Of a stretch of DNA of 64,000 nt, positions 1-11,373 are shown one piece after another. The position numbers were made by a program, and so were the translations under genes. The notes beneath the pieces were generated by a model that saw only the letters and a list, made by a program, of their open reading frames with translations, did no database searches and was not told where the DNA came from. Each line of letters begins with the position of its first letter. The stretch's first letter is position 1. The stretch covers positions 1,513,501 through 1,577,500 of the forward strand of contig JAZKJV010010616.1 in the NCBI GenBank assembly GCA_037367405.1. The letters run 5' to 3'. This DNA comes from Ottelia alismoides. Its lineage: Eukaryota; Streptophyta; Magnoliopsida; Alismatales; Hydrocharitaceae.

Positions 1-2482
1 TCTAGTCCCATTTCACGAGCCCTCCTCTTACCGTCAGATACTACATATTCACATATTTCAACAGAGGAGAGTTTGGAGAGCACACTCTTGATAGAGGACA
101 CATTAGAGGCTGATGATCCTGTTCAGGATAGTGAGGCAGAACCTATTTCTTGTGCTTTAGATTAAGATCCCTCGGATTCAGACATAGACTAGGCAGAATT
201 TGATGAACTATTACCCTGTCTGATTTCCACAGAGCCAATGGCTAGGGTGGAGACTGAGCTAGTCCATATTACAAATACACTAGTAGGGTCGTCTTCACCA
301 GCACCACATGATCAGCGAGTGTTTTCACATTCAGATATGGTTGCGTTCATGCAAACATTTCATAGGCCAGATTTGCCAGCTACCAGTCACCCAGAGTTGA
401 AGCTCGTGCCACAATCGCTGAAGTATAGGTTCCTTGCATGCGAGCATGAGATGTATCCAATCATAGTCTCAACGGACTTGACTGAAGAGCAAGAATCTCA
501 TTTGATGGAGGTTCTTGAAAGGAACCACAAGGTGATGGGATGGAGTGTAGCAGATCTCCAGGGGATAAGTCTGGCCCTGTGCTCTCACCATATCTACCTT
601 GAAGATGACACCAAGCCATCACGAGAATTCCAGCGCAGGCTGAACCCCAATCTTCAAGAAGTGGTCATGAATGAGATATCGAAATGGTGGAGCACCGATT
701 TTATCTACTACATCTCCAACTCCAAGTGGGTTAGTCCATTACATGTGGTGCCCAAGAAGACGGGCATCACTAAAGTTGTGAGCGAGTCTGGAGAGGAGAT
801 AGCTACTCGGGTACCCACTTCTTGGAGGGTATGTGTGGAATGCAGATAATTGAATCAGGCCACCAAGAAGGATCATTTCCCACTGCCTTTTATTCATCAG
901 ATTATAGAGAGGCTAGCTGGGAAGAGTCACTACTGCTTTCTAGACGGGTACTCCGAATACAATCAAGTGGCCATAGCGCCCGAAGACTAGGATAAAATGG
1001 CATTCACATTTCCATTTGGGATATACGCTTTTAGACAGATGCCCTTTGGTCTATGTAACGCCCCAGCAACATTCCAAAGGTGCATGTTGTCCATCTTTTC
1101 AGATATGGTAGGTGATTTCTTAGAGATCTTCATGGATGATTTCTCGGTCTATGACGATGGGTTCGATGCTTGTCTTGACTGTCTAGACCAAGTGCTTCGG
1201 CGTTGTATCGAGGTGCACCTTGTTCTATCTTGGGAGAAGAGTCACTTTATGGTGACTTAGGAGACGATGCTTGGTCATATCATCTCCAACATGGGCATGG
1301 AGGTTGATCTGACCTAGGTGGAAATCATTAGGAAACTCAATCCACTGTCCAACATGCGGTAGTTGTGGTCTTTTCTGGGGCATGTCGATTTCTACCGACG
1401 TTTTATTCAAGACTTCAGTCGGATTGCCCGACCGCTTACTGATCTACTCACCAAAGACAACGAGTTCATTGTAGATGATAAGTGTCTTGCATCATTTGAG
1501 AATCACAAGAATCTTGTTGAGGCTCCTGTCCTTCAGCCGCCTTATTGGTCTCTCCCATTCGAGATCATGACGAACACTTCTGACTTTGTCATAGGGGTTG
1601 TGCTAGGATAGAGGAGGGATGGAGTGCTATTTGCCATTCACTACACTAGTCGTACATTGGATGCAGTGCAACGGAACTACACTGTAATTGAGAAAAAGAT
1701 GCTGGCCATAGTCTTTGCCTTGGACAAGTTCAGATCATATATTCTTGGCTCCAGAGTGACTATCTTTAAGGATCATACCACCATCAGATACCTTATGCCT
1801 AAGAAGGATGCCAAAGCAAGACTGACTAGATGGATCCTTCTACTCCAAGAGTTTGACATTGAGATTTAGGATAAACCTGGAGTAAAGAATGTGGTGGCGG
1901 ATCATCTCTCCCGATTAGAGAATCTTGAAGAAAATGAGCATATTGAGCCTATTTCAGAGACCTTCCCAGATGAGGCGATCCGTGCTATCTTCTCCCTCCC
2001 GTGGTACGCTAAAATTGTGAACTACCTTGTTGCCAAGAAAGTTCCACAAGGTTGGCCCAGGTAGCGACTTGAGACATTTATTGCGAAGGCCATGTCCTAC
2101 CATTGGGAGGATCCCATCCTTTATCATGAGGGAGGGGATAGTGTGTGGCGACGGTGCATTCCTTAGGAGGAGCACCATAGCATCCTCACATACTGCCACA
2201 ATCTTGAGGCAGGAGGACATCATTCTAGGAGGGGAACAATACATAAGGTGCTTCAATCTGGCCTTTGGTGGCCTACCCTCTTCAAGGATTCTAACGAATT
2301 CGTGAAGAGGTGTACTGACTGTCAGACGATGGGTACTTGCGGACAGAGAGATATGATGCCCATGCAGCCCATTCACTTCTGTGAGGTTTTTGATGCATGG
2401 GTCATCGATTTCATGGGCCCATTTCCTAAGAGTCAGGGATTCGAGTACATTCTCTTGGTTGTGGACTATGTGAGTCGTTGGG
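1..2482 (+). pseudogene. Athila-type Ty3-gypsy pol (element Y): RT, RNase H, integrase N-part
   Basis: A degraded pol polyprotein reads in one frame (frame 1) from the window edge to 2482. It starts with an acidic linker (1-240), followed by reverse transcriptase with PFGLCNAP (from 1042) and FMDD (1129-1140). RNase H follows at about 1540-1920, then the integrase zinc-binding segment (RCTDCQ) and the first catalytic stretch DFMGPFP near 2410. I see no frameshift. The frame is broken by eleven stops: TAA at 163 and 847, TAG at 190, 988, 1258, 1315, 1360, 1609, 1867, 2062 and 2164. The RNase H Asp (TDASD in copy Z) is Asn at 1573-1575. Wording such as FLDGYS, WVSPLHVVPKKTGIT and SRTLDA is typical of the plant Athila lineage. 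The gene stops abruptly where the LTR of element X begins. It is dead; the left part lies outside the window. Confidence 0.9.
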
Positions 2483-2643
2483 TGATGACAAGGAATTACG
2501 ACTGGTTAAGATGTGTAAATAATTATCACAATTGTCGTTGTTCTCAACCACTCGAATTGGTCAACGAGAAAAAATTATTCAACCACTTAAAAGATATTCA
2601 AACAATCAAATACAAATGTAAGCAGTTTTCACTATTTAATTTA

Positions 2644-2661
2644 CCTAGTATAGCGACCAGG
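2644..2661 (-). other. U5 hairpin of X LTR
   Basis: On the minus strand CCTGGT and ACTAGG (one G-U pair) flank a six-base loop directly after GTTCGAC. Equivalent hairpins occur in LTRs Z, W and LARD1 at the same distance class from the LTR end. Confidence 0.5.
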
Positions 2662-3685
2662 GTCGAACACAAGGAGCATGATTGAAAAATTTTGTTGTCA
2701 AATTTCCAAGATAAAATTTTTAGTGATTTTTAAATTTTTAATAATTTTTTATTTTTAAATTTAGAACAATATGCACAAGTGATAAAATACACACACCACA
2801 CTCTTTTTTGTATTTTTCAAAATATCCAAAAATGATCAGAAAATTACAAAAAATATATTTTTGTGTTTTATATATTTTAAAATGTTTTTTTATAATTTTT
2901 ATAATTTTTTTGATGTTTTTGTATTTTTCTAAAAATCAATCAATGCCGAAAATAGTTCACAGAGCGCAACATGAAGTATTTTGCAATCTAAAAATACTTT
3001 AAGTGCCCAATGCTCCCGGAACTTATTTTTAATCTTAATACTAATAAATATCTACACTCAGAGTCTGAAATCAGATTTTTTATTTTCTAGATTTTTTTAT
3101 ATTTTTTTAAATATTTTTAGTTTTTCAATATTTTTTGTGTTTTATAAATGGTTTATGCATGAAAATTAGGTAGAAATTAAGATATAATAAAATACACATA
3201 TAGTATTTTTTTTAGAATTTTTAGACAGATTTTCAAATTTTTATGAATTTTTTAATTTTCAGAAGTGAAAGCGCAATGTTTTTGATTTTGTTAAAAATAT
3301 CAAATGGTGATGAAATTCTATAAAAAAATTATACAATGAAGAAAACTACAACATGAGCATATACATTTTTTTTGGAAATTTTTAGAATAATAAAAATATT
3401 TATTTCATTTAAAGAGAGCAATCAAATTCACTGTTTGGAACATAGAGACTAAAACGCAAATAATTAAGGTTTCTACCTTAAAATATAATAAAAATAAATA
3501 TGTGGCCAGAATGTGTGAATTACCCAGTGGTGGCGTGCGAAGCACGTGACTTTATTGTAGGCGGGGACTTCTTTACAATTCTCAGAAACTCTAGGGATAT
3601 CTTTGTAAATTTGCCAAAAGTTTTTTAATTTCCAAAACCCAACCTAGGGCTTCGTGTCTTCGTTATTGTTCACTCCAAGGGAGGG

Positions 3686-3690
3686 CACCG
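3686..3690. repeat. Target site duplication CACCG, left copy (Tekay element)
   Basis: CACCG here and at 14648-14652 directly flank the two LTR ends of the Tekay element, so this is the 5-bp target duplication of one integration event. Confidence 0.9.
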
Positions 3691-6534
3691 TATAACACCC
3701 CGTAATTTTCGGATTTTTCTGAACTTTTAAAACCTATTCAATATTATACTCAAAAGAAGCGTCTCGTCGCAAGCTTTCCAACGAGCCCGAAAATGCGTAA
3801 TTCCGAGTTCGGATGTGGGAGATATGCCTGTTTTGGTGAAGATGGGTCAGGGATATTGAGGGGATTTAATGGTTACGAGTTTGGTTAATTAATTACGGAT
3901 TAGGGCTATTTTAGGGTTTCTAAAACTAAGGTTTTAATCCTTAACTATATAAAGACCCACACCTTTCATCTCCCCTCATTCCTACTCCTTTCCAAACCCT
4001 AACCCATTATTTTCCTCCTCCCCAAGTCATTCTCTTATGCCCTTTTCCCTCTCCTTCTCTAGAGAACCAAAGGGAGATCGGTGCAAGCTCCGAAGCTTCG
4101 TGACAATAGGAAAAGGAGGAGCGCCATCGCAAGAAAAAGGGGCACTTCTCTCCTCAGATTTTTGATCGAGCAATCAAGAACGGGGATCAAAGACGTGCAC
4201 GAGCATAGGTAATAGATCTTGACTTTCTCTCTATATTTTTCGCATACTTTGCGATTTAGAGATCATCGTCATTGGGGATGTTTGTTTGATTTTGATCTTT
4301 CCCCGAGATCGTCTTTTGTTGTTGTTGGTATGGTACATCAGATCAAATTTCCATCAACTTTTTTGTGTTGCTTTCGTTGCGTAAAATAGAAGATATGATG
4401 GACCTTGTTACGGGATTTATATTGTGATCTGACCTGTTGTTAGACGTGATATGTTCATTTACGAGTAGAATTTGGATAATAAGTTATGACCATATATCTT
4501 CTAGATCTTAGATCTGCGAAAATCGTTATGCTCTTATAGATATTATCGTTTCGTCGGATTTCAAATCTCGTATATTTATTAACTTGAATATGCAAATCGT
4601 GGACGAGCTTTGGTTTCTTTATCCTCATTAATGGTAAATATGTTAAGGCCATGGAATAGTTGAAAACGTGATTTAAGTTTGACTCACCATTATTATTAGA
4701 ATTAACGTCATACACTTGAGATTGGTTTAAACACCATCCATTCTTTTTTTTACTTTATTTCCATTATTAACATCATGATTCTTTGAAGGACCCAAACCTA
4801 TCGAGCTTAAGTTCTACAATTTAGGATGATAAATGTAATAATGACAAAACTTACATATATGTTGAACTACTTATTCCATAAATATCGTTAAACATGCATT
4901 ATACAGAGATATTCTCCTATTAGTAAGATTGACTCACAAACCTTTTGTTTTACTAAATCTCGCTAGATCATGTACCATTTCTTTTTTTGATGGCATATCG
5001 TTAAATTTTGTTACCCTCAATGCCAAATAATTTATATACGTGCAACTAGGCCTGCATTCTATAAGATCATGGAAAATCATTTATTTATTTATTTATATAT
5101 ATACTGGATTCATTTAACCTTAAAGAACTAATATCCATATATAGATAATGTTGTCGAGTGCACGATAGATGCTGACGTTCATAGTCATGTGTGTAACATG
5201 TGTTTGACAATGCCTGTGGTTGCCAGCTTTCTTTTAGTTGATTGAAAAGGTTTGAAAGAAAAAAATGCTATAACTAATATATATTTATATCGGTTGAGTT
5301 AGAGTAATATGTTTATATCGTGACCATTATTGCACGATAAGTATCTTACGGTTCAAGTTTATATATAAAATGATGATGGAGAGGCATAAATCCGAGTACT
5401 CGATTTCTGGATATGGAAATCAGATTTTGGGAGAAACTAAATGTATTGGACATCGTGTAGGGTGTATGTGAGTATACTCCTAGATGATTATCGTGTATTA
5501 CCGGATTATGGTTCGAGGGTCTTATATAGCTTTGGTTTAGCTCGTAGAACAACTGAAACTAATTTTGTCTCTAAGATTAATGAGGGTATAAAAGATGCAA
5601 TATGCTAGCGAGAGTTGGAAGGATAAATACCACAAGGTGGGTGCACACCCTGGTGGTCCGGCCGAGCCGACATTGAGTCACCCCCACTCGAGGGGCATCA
5701 AAAAGTGGGGTGGTAGTAGGTACTATGGTTGAATTGAGGTGAATGCACGCGTGCATTATACGGATCAGTTTTCTTTTCACTTGTTTTGGAGCGAGCGAGA
5801 CTCCTCCGGCAGACTCGATTGACAGAGTTGCGACTCACCGGGCTTGTACGTCCCGTCTCGAGTGTCAGAGTACTACTAACTAGACTAACTGAAGGATCAC
5901 GCTTGTGCACAGGTTTTAGTCTGTACTATGAATAAAGTGTTGCAGGCTTCATTCCTAGTGCAGATTTCCTCCTTTGACGGGAGAGTCCAGGACAAATACA
6001 TGAAAATATTAGTTCAAGATATGTCCAAGAATTGATTTTGGTTGCATAAATGTTAAAGGCATAGACTATATCGGATGGCATATTACTAGACATTTTTTTA
6101 AATGTTCTCTTCTAAACTTGTTCAGTTACTGCAATTGCATTGCCTACCTATAATCTCTTGTTTTATAATTTATTTTATCCTTACTGGGTCAGTTGACTCA
6201 TAAGTTACATTCTTTGGAAATCCAACAGGAAGTGTAGAGCGGGAGACAGAGGCTCACTTTTTTGGTGGTGCATCTACAACACGTTGATAAGGTTGAGGAC
6301 TAGTTTGTAGTAGTTATGTTTTCTTTTCTTCCAATTATTTATGATGAAATAAAGAGACTCCGAGGATTTATTGTTATCCTTATGTGGACTTTGTTTTCAT
6401 TGGAAACTTAGATTTTCTTCCCTATGTCCTTAGTTTTTGTATAAATGGTAGATCATGCAGGTTGACTATGACTGTTGTTGGGTAATATTAAGAGTGTGTC
6501 TTGAGATGCGCTCCATTCGAGGCGGGGCGTTACA
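3691..6534 (+). repeat. 5' LTR of Tekay element (2844 bp)
   Basis: Starts TATAACACCCCG and ends GGCGTTACA, next to the tRNA-Met-type primer site. Both LTRs begin with TA rather than the usual TG, so the change was present in the parent copy. It contains a TATA box at 3946-3954 and a 16-bp palindrome AATGCACGCGTGCATT at 5742-5757. It aligns along its whole length with 11374-14647 apart from the MITE. Confidence 0.93.
3946..3954 (+). promoter_or_regulatory. LTR promoter TATA box (Tekay 5' LTR)
   Basis: TATATAAAG lies about 255 bp into the LTR and is followed by a pyrimidine-rich stretch with CCAAACCCTAACCC, a common plant leader composition. The same box is present in the 3' LTR at 11630-11638. 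Transcription probably starts roughly 30 bp downstream; this is inferred. Confidence 0.6.
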
Positions 6535-6536
6535 TT

Positions 6537-6549
6537 TGGTATCAGAGCC
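6537..6549 (+). other. Primer binding site, tRNA-Met type (Tekay)
   Basis: TGGTATCAGAGCC starts two bases after the LTR end and matches the classic plant initiator-Met tRNA primer site of Ty3-gypsy chromoviruses. Confidence 0.9.
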
Positions 6550-6695
6550 AAATTACCCCATCAGTCATATACCATTGTACATTAGACACGTAGTCTTCTG
6601 CCTACTGTCAAAAAAAATATTGATCAAGGTTGACTAGTGACCTCTACTCTTGGATCTAATTGCTTTTTATCTTTTTATTTCTACACTTGCAGATC

Positions 6696-7860
6696 ATGCC
6701 GCCTCGTAGGGATCAGACTGCACAGCAGTTGGCTGCGATGATGGCGATGTTGCAGGATGTGCAGCAGAGACAACTTATGCTCAAGGAGCGGTTGTCGAGA
6801 TCTGCGTCCGAAGGCGGGTTCGGAATGGGTGGAGGAGATGGTGATCCACCACCGCCGCCACCTCCTCCTCCTCCTCCCCCCTCGCCGCTGCCATCGCGAC
6901 AAGAGGATATATTTTCAAAATATCGCAAGGAGAAGGTTCCAGAGTTTCTGGGGAATACAAGCCCAGATGTGGCAGAGAGGTGGCTGAAGCGTGTAGAAAA
7001 GGTCTTTCGTACGTTACATGTACCCGAGGAGGAGAAGGTTACCCTTGCCACTTACTCCTTAGCAGGCTATGCTGAGGAATGGTGGAGTTCTATGGAGTCG
7101 CAGATTGCACTGCCAATTACTTGGGAGAAATTCACTGAGGCATTCCGGGAGCATTTCTATCTGGAATACTGGCTAGAGAAGCGCCTCGTGGAGTTCACAC
7201 TACTCGAGCAAGGGAACAAGACTGTGACTGCTTATCTAAATAGGTTCATGGATTGCTGAAGTATGCTGCTAGCACTGTACCGACTAAGGCTGACAAAGCA
7301 TTCAAGTTCTTTCGAGGTCTCCGTAAGGAAATTCGCGAGAGACTAGTACCCCTTAGATTGGTTACTATGAAGGAAGTGGTTGATGCTGCATCACGAGTGG
7401 AGGAGGACTTGCGTGAAGGCAGGACAATACAAACCAGGCAAGGAGGATCGAGCTATTATGGGAAGACTGCTCGTAATGATCGTTCGACAGCACAAAGAGG
7501 ACCACGTATCCACCCCTACCGACATGGCATGTCTACCAGGTCCGCACATGGAGGAGCTCCTACCTTGGGGCAAGCACTTTCCGAGCCATCACGACCAGCA
7601 CATCCAATGGTGAACAGCATAACCGATGCACGTGTTTGCTACCGATGCAACCAAGAGGGGCACATCAGGTCCAACTGTCCGTTGGGAACTTCACAGATGC
7701 GAGGTACTGTACGAGGGGGACGTCCGCAGCACCAGGGACGTGGTTCTACCTCTCGTGGTGGCAGGGGACATCCCAACCAGACTCGAGGCACGACAGGTTC
7801 CAGTGGGCCACGAAGAGAAGGACAACTCCATGCCATCACCGATGGGCAAACACATGCTTC
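6696..7860 (+). pseudogene. Tekay gag (capsid and nucleocapsid), frameshifted
   Basis: Starts at MPPRRDQ (6696), after a leader that begins at the primer site. The N-terminal part has a glutamine/methionine-rich segment and a run of twelve prolines, then the capsid core (VAERWLKRVEKVF, YAEEWWSSM, AYLNRFM). A one-base deletion near 7252 shifts the frame. The C-terminal half resumes there with the rest of the capsid, then a basic Arg/Gly-rich stretch surrounding a zinc knuckle CX2CX4HX4C at 7637-7678 that binds the RNA genome. Function: capsid assembly and RNA packaging. It would not be made as one protein from this copy. Confidence 0.9.
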
Positions 7861-8269
7861 GGGATCAGTAGTACGTGGTATGATTTCAGTAGGCGACTTT
7901 ACAGCTCATGCTCTTTTTGATTCGGGCGCATCCCATTCCTTCGTGTCATGGAGTTTTGCGGATACCTTAGGCTGAGAGCTTACCATAGTTTTAGACCCTT
8001 ATCTTATTAAGGGACCTGGAGGTCAGGTGTTTGTTGTCCATCGGGTGTTTCCCGATTGTCCGGTCTATATTGGAGGTTATATGCTCGAGGCCTACTTGCT
8101 GCTTATTCAGATGGAGGATTTTGATGTTATTCTTGGCATGGATTGGTTATAGAATCACCACGCATGTTTAGACTATTTCCAAAAACAGATTATCTTCAGG
8201 ATACCTGAGCTACAAGAATTTGTATTTGATGGAAGCACCTCGTCAAGAGGCCTAACCTGCATATCAGCA
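7861..8269 (+). pseudogene. Tekay aspartic protease region
   Basis: The frame of gag's second half continues into ALFDSGASHSF, with the catalytic Asp codon at 7919-7921 (DSGA motif). ILGMDWL near 8140 is the usual end of the retroelement protease fold. Two stops interrupt it: TGA at 7973-7975 and TAG at 8150-8152. Known role: cutting the Gag-Pol polyprotein. It is inactive here because translation would stop just after the active site. Confidence 0.85.
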
Positions 8270-9723
8270 TTGCAAGATCATCGCCTGCTATCTCAAGGGT
8301 GTGAAGGATTTATTGCACATATTATTGGGAATCAAACCCCTATAGAAGGAATAGAGGATGTTGAAATAGTAAAGAACTTTCCGGATGTATTTCATGCAGA
8401 CTTGCCTGGGCTTCCCCCACCTCGTGAGGTGGAGTTTGAGATTTCTATCATTCCAGGAACTCAACCAGTATCCATGAAACCATACAGGATGGCACCAACT
8501 GAGCTGAAGGAACTCAAGGTGCAGTTACAAGAACTGCTGGAGAAGGGTTTCATACGCCCTAGTACATCTCCATGGGGAGCGCCTGTCCTTTTTATTAGGA
8601 AGAAGGATGGATCTATGCGCATGTGTATAGATTATCGGCAATTGAATAAAGTAACAATCAAGAATCGTTACCCTTTGCCACGCATTGACGATCTCTTTGA
8701 TCAACTACAAGGGTCATCCATCTTATCCAAGATTGGTCTACGGTCTGGTTATCACCAACTACGTATTCGAGATGTGGATATACCAAAGTCTGCCTTCAGA
8801 ACCAGATATGGTCACTATGAGTTCTTGGTGATGCCCTTTGTCTTGACAAATGCCCCAGCAGCATTCATGGACATGATGAATCGGGTGTTTCAGCCTTTCC
8901 TCGACAGCTTTGTTGTGGTTTTCATTGACGATGTCCTCATATACTCTCGAGATGAGAAGGAACATCGCACTCACTTACAGACAATGTTAGTGACCTTACG
9001 GAGACACAAACTATATGCGAAGTTTAGTAAGTGTGAGTTTTGGCTTCAAGAAGTATCATTCTTAGGCCATGTTATCTCATGTGCAGGAGTGTTAGTGGAT
9101 CCTGCAAAAATCAAAGCCGTCCTTAATCGGGAACGACCGAAGAATGTGACTGAGATCCGAAGCTTTCTTTGCTTAGCCGGTTACTACAGACGGTTTGTGA
9201 AGGGATTTTCTCAGATTGCCCTTCCCCTCACCCAGCTGACCAGGAAGGAGATGCCATATGCTTGGTCAGAAGAATGTGAGAATAGCTTCCAGACATTGAA
9301 GGAAAGGCTCACTACAACTCCCATCTTGACAATTCCGTCGGGCCCAGACGGATTCACGGTTTACACCGATGCATCAAAGGAGGGTCTGGGTGTGGTTTTG
9401 ATGCAACATGGTAAGGTTGTTGCATATGGATCTAGACAGTTGAAGCCACATGAGAAAAATTATCCAACACATGATATGGAACTGGCAGCAGTTGTCTTTG
9501 CTCTTAAAATGTGGAGACTCTTTATGGTGTTGCTTTCGAAGTCTTCACAGATCACAAGAGTCTCAAGCATCTTTTTTATCAGAAGGAGCTCAATATGAGG
9601 CAAAGGAGATGGCTGGAGCTTTTAAAGGATTACGAGTGCACCATCTCTTACCATCCTGGTAAGGCGAATGTGGTTGTTGATGCCCTTAGTCGTAGGCCCC
9701 GTTCAAGTGAATCCTGTCCTTAG
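8270..9723 (+). pseudogene. Tekay reverse transcriptase and RNase H
   Basis: An open stretch of more than 1.3 kb carries RT motifs in order: [16 protein letters not shown], then the motif A segment, then FIDD (8921-8932), FLGHVIS and the thumb. Motif A reads [13 protein letters not shown] at 8735-8737 replaces the expected catalytic GAT (Asp to Gly). The normally invariant Gly of MPFGLTNAP is Val at 8840-8842. RNase H begins with TDAS (Asp codon 9368-9370). A small deletion near 9515-9530 shifts the frame, and the rest ([17 protein letters not shown]) continues to a TAG at 9721. The motif A change alone should abolish polymerisation. Confidence 0.93.
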
Positions 9724-11252
9724 CTTAAAGCATGGGATCTTCTTGCAGCTTTCAGTGATTGACATCCATTTCAGAGTAGTCGAGAGACTGTCATAGTTCC
9801 ATCCCCTTCTCGTCCAGAGTTAGTTGAGCGAATCATCCAAGGACAACATGAAGACCTGAGTATGCAGAGACTCAAGGAGAAGGCTATCACAGGAACCTTA
9901 GTTGGCTTTTCTTATCAAGATGGTGTGATACGAAATGGGAATCGATTGTGTGTTCCAGCAGATTTACAATTGAGGGAAGAGATCATGCATGAGGCACATA
10001 GTTCACGTTTGTCGATACGTCCTGGCGGTACCAAGATGTATAAGGATTTGAAAAAGAACTTTTGGTGGAAGCAAATGAGAAAGGATGTGGCCAAGTTCGT
10101 GGAAAAATGCTTAACGTGTCAACAAATTAAGGCTGAGCATAAGAGGCCACCGGGACTTTTGCAATCCCTTCCTATTCCTGAGTGGAAGTGGGAGGGTATA
10201 TCTATGGATTTCGTGACGGGTCTTCCTAAGACCACTAGTAGTCATGATGCCATCTGGGTCGTGGTTGATAGGCTTACTAAGTCAGCACATTTCACACCCG
10301 TGAGTATGACATACACTCCCTTACAGCTTGCAGTGATCTTTATTAAGGAGATTGTCAGACTTCATGGGTTGCCAAAGCAGATTGTATCTGATCGTGATCC
10401 AAGGTTCACCTCTCACTACTGGAGGGAGTTCATGAGTTCTTTAGAAGTGCAACTATGTCTCAGTTCTGCTTACCATCCACAGACCGGCTGACAATCCGAG
10501 AGGACGATTCAGACACTAGAGAATCTTCTTCAAGCATGTGTGCTGGAGTGGAAAGGGTCGTGGAAGGATCATTTACCATTAGCAGAGTTTACGTATAATA
10601 ACAGTTACCATGCCAGCATAGGTATGGCTCCTTTTGAAGCATTGTATGGAAGACGATGCTCTACACCTCTGAGTTGGCAGGAGATTGGACATAACCTTTT
10701 ACATAAGGTAGAGTAGTTGGAGGAGACTGCTAAGGCAATCAAGATAGCTCGGAAGAAATTGCTTACTGCACAGAGTAGGCAAAAGAGCTATAGCGATAGA
10801 CGACGCACTGATCTTAGCTTTGAACTTGGAGATTTTGTCTTCTTGAGAGTTTCTCCCACAAAGGGAGTTCAACGATTTGGAGTGAAGGGAAAGTTAGCAC
10901 CCCGGTTTGTCGGACCGTTCGAGATTCTCGACAAGATTGGTAAAGTTGCGTACAGGATTGCTCTTCCTCCTCACCTTGCTGGTGTGCATGATGTTTTTCA
11001 TATCTCCAACTTGAGAAAATATGTGCATGATCCATCGCATGTGATTAGTTATGATGACCTTCATGTGGATACTGACCTGAGTTATCCGGAGGAACCAGTT
11101 CGGTCATCGATCATTCAGTGAAGAAGTTGAGGCACAAGGAGATACCTTTGGTGAAGATCCTTTGGCAACGACACAACTCCGAGGAGGCCACCTGGGAACC
11201 TGAGGCGGATATGCGATGTGACTACCCATACCTTTTTGAAGGTAATCTATAA
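9724..11252 (+). pseudogene. Tekay integrase with chromodomain-like C-terminus
   Basis: The frame continues as the integrase. A zinc-binding HHCC region (HEAH...CLTCQQ, about 9985-10125) is followed by the catalytic core with MDFVTGLP and SDRDPRF, and then the C-terminal SH3-like part (GDFVFLRVSP, GPFEILDKIG). Stops TGA at 10489 and TAG at 10714 break it. Near 11105 another shift leads into EIPLVKILWQRH and EEATWEPEADM, ending at TAA 11250-11252. This matches the short chromodomain of Tekay/Del elements, thought to guide insertion to heterochromatin. It is dead as a protein. Confidence 0.9.
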
Positions 11253-11373
11253 GCTACTTTCATTTTTTTGTTGTTATCTTTTACTTGATAGGATCCAACC
11301 TTTTAAGGTTGTTATGATTACACCTTTTGCATCCTAAGTCTCGGGGACGAGACTGTTTTTAAGGTTGTTATGA
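11253..11373 (+). other. Tekay 3' untranslated part before the LTR
   Basis: 120 bp of non-coding sequence between the pol stop and the 3' LTR, containing AAGTCTCGGGGACGAGACTG, a small self-complementary purine-rich block (GTCTCGGGGACGAGAC) common just before LTRs of this lineage. The true polypurine primer must lie in this stretch; I cannot place it exactly because TGTTATGA directly precedes the LTR. Confidence 0.5.

Larger units (their letters stand above)
2483..3690 (-). mobile_element. LTR of minus-strand Athila-type element X, U5 side (left segment)
   Basis: The reverse strand ends in TGTCATCA at 2483, which fits the TG...CA LTR pattern of this family. Its U5 motif GTTCGACCCTGG (minus strand, near 2655-2670) aligns with the LTR of element Z near 27376 and is followed by a similar AT-rich tail. 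The segment is AT-rich except for its right edge, where a GC-rich core begins. The Tekay element interrupts it at 3690, and the same LTR resumes at 14653. The LTR end abuts integrase sequence of element Y directly, so X most likely integrated into Y. Confidence 0.75.

Noticed and set aside
4455..4715. Minus-strand 86-codon frame repeated at 12137-12397
   Set aside because: It repeats only because it lies in both Tekay LTRs; no coding features.
6681..7051. Antisense frames opposite Tekay gag with poly-Gly and Arg-rich runs
   Set aside because: They mirror the poly-Pro run of gag on the other strand.
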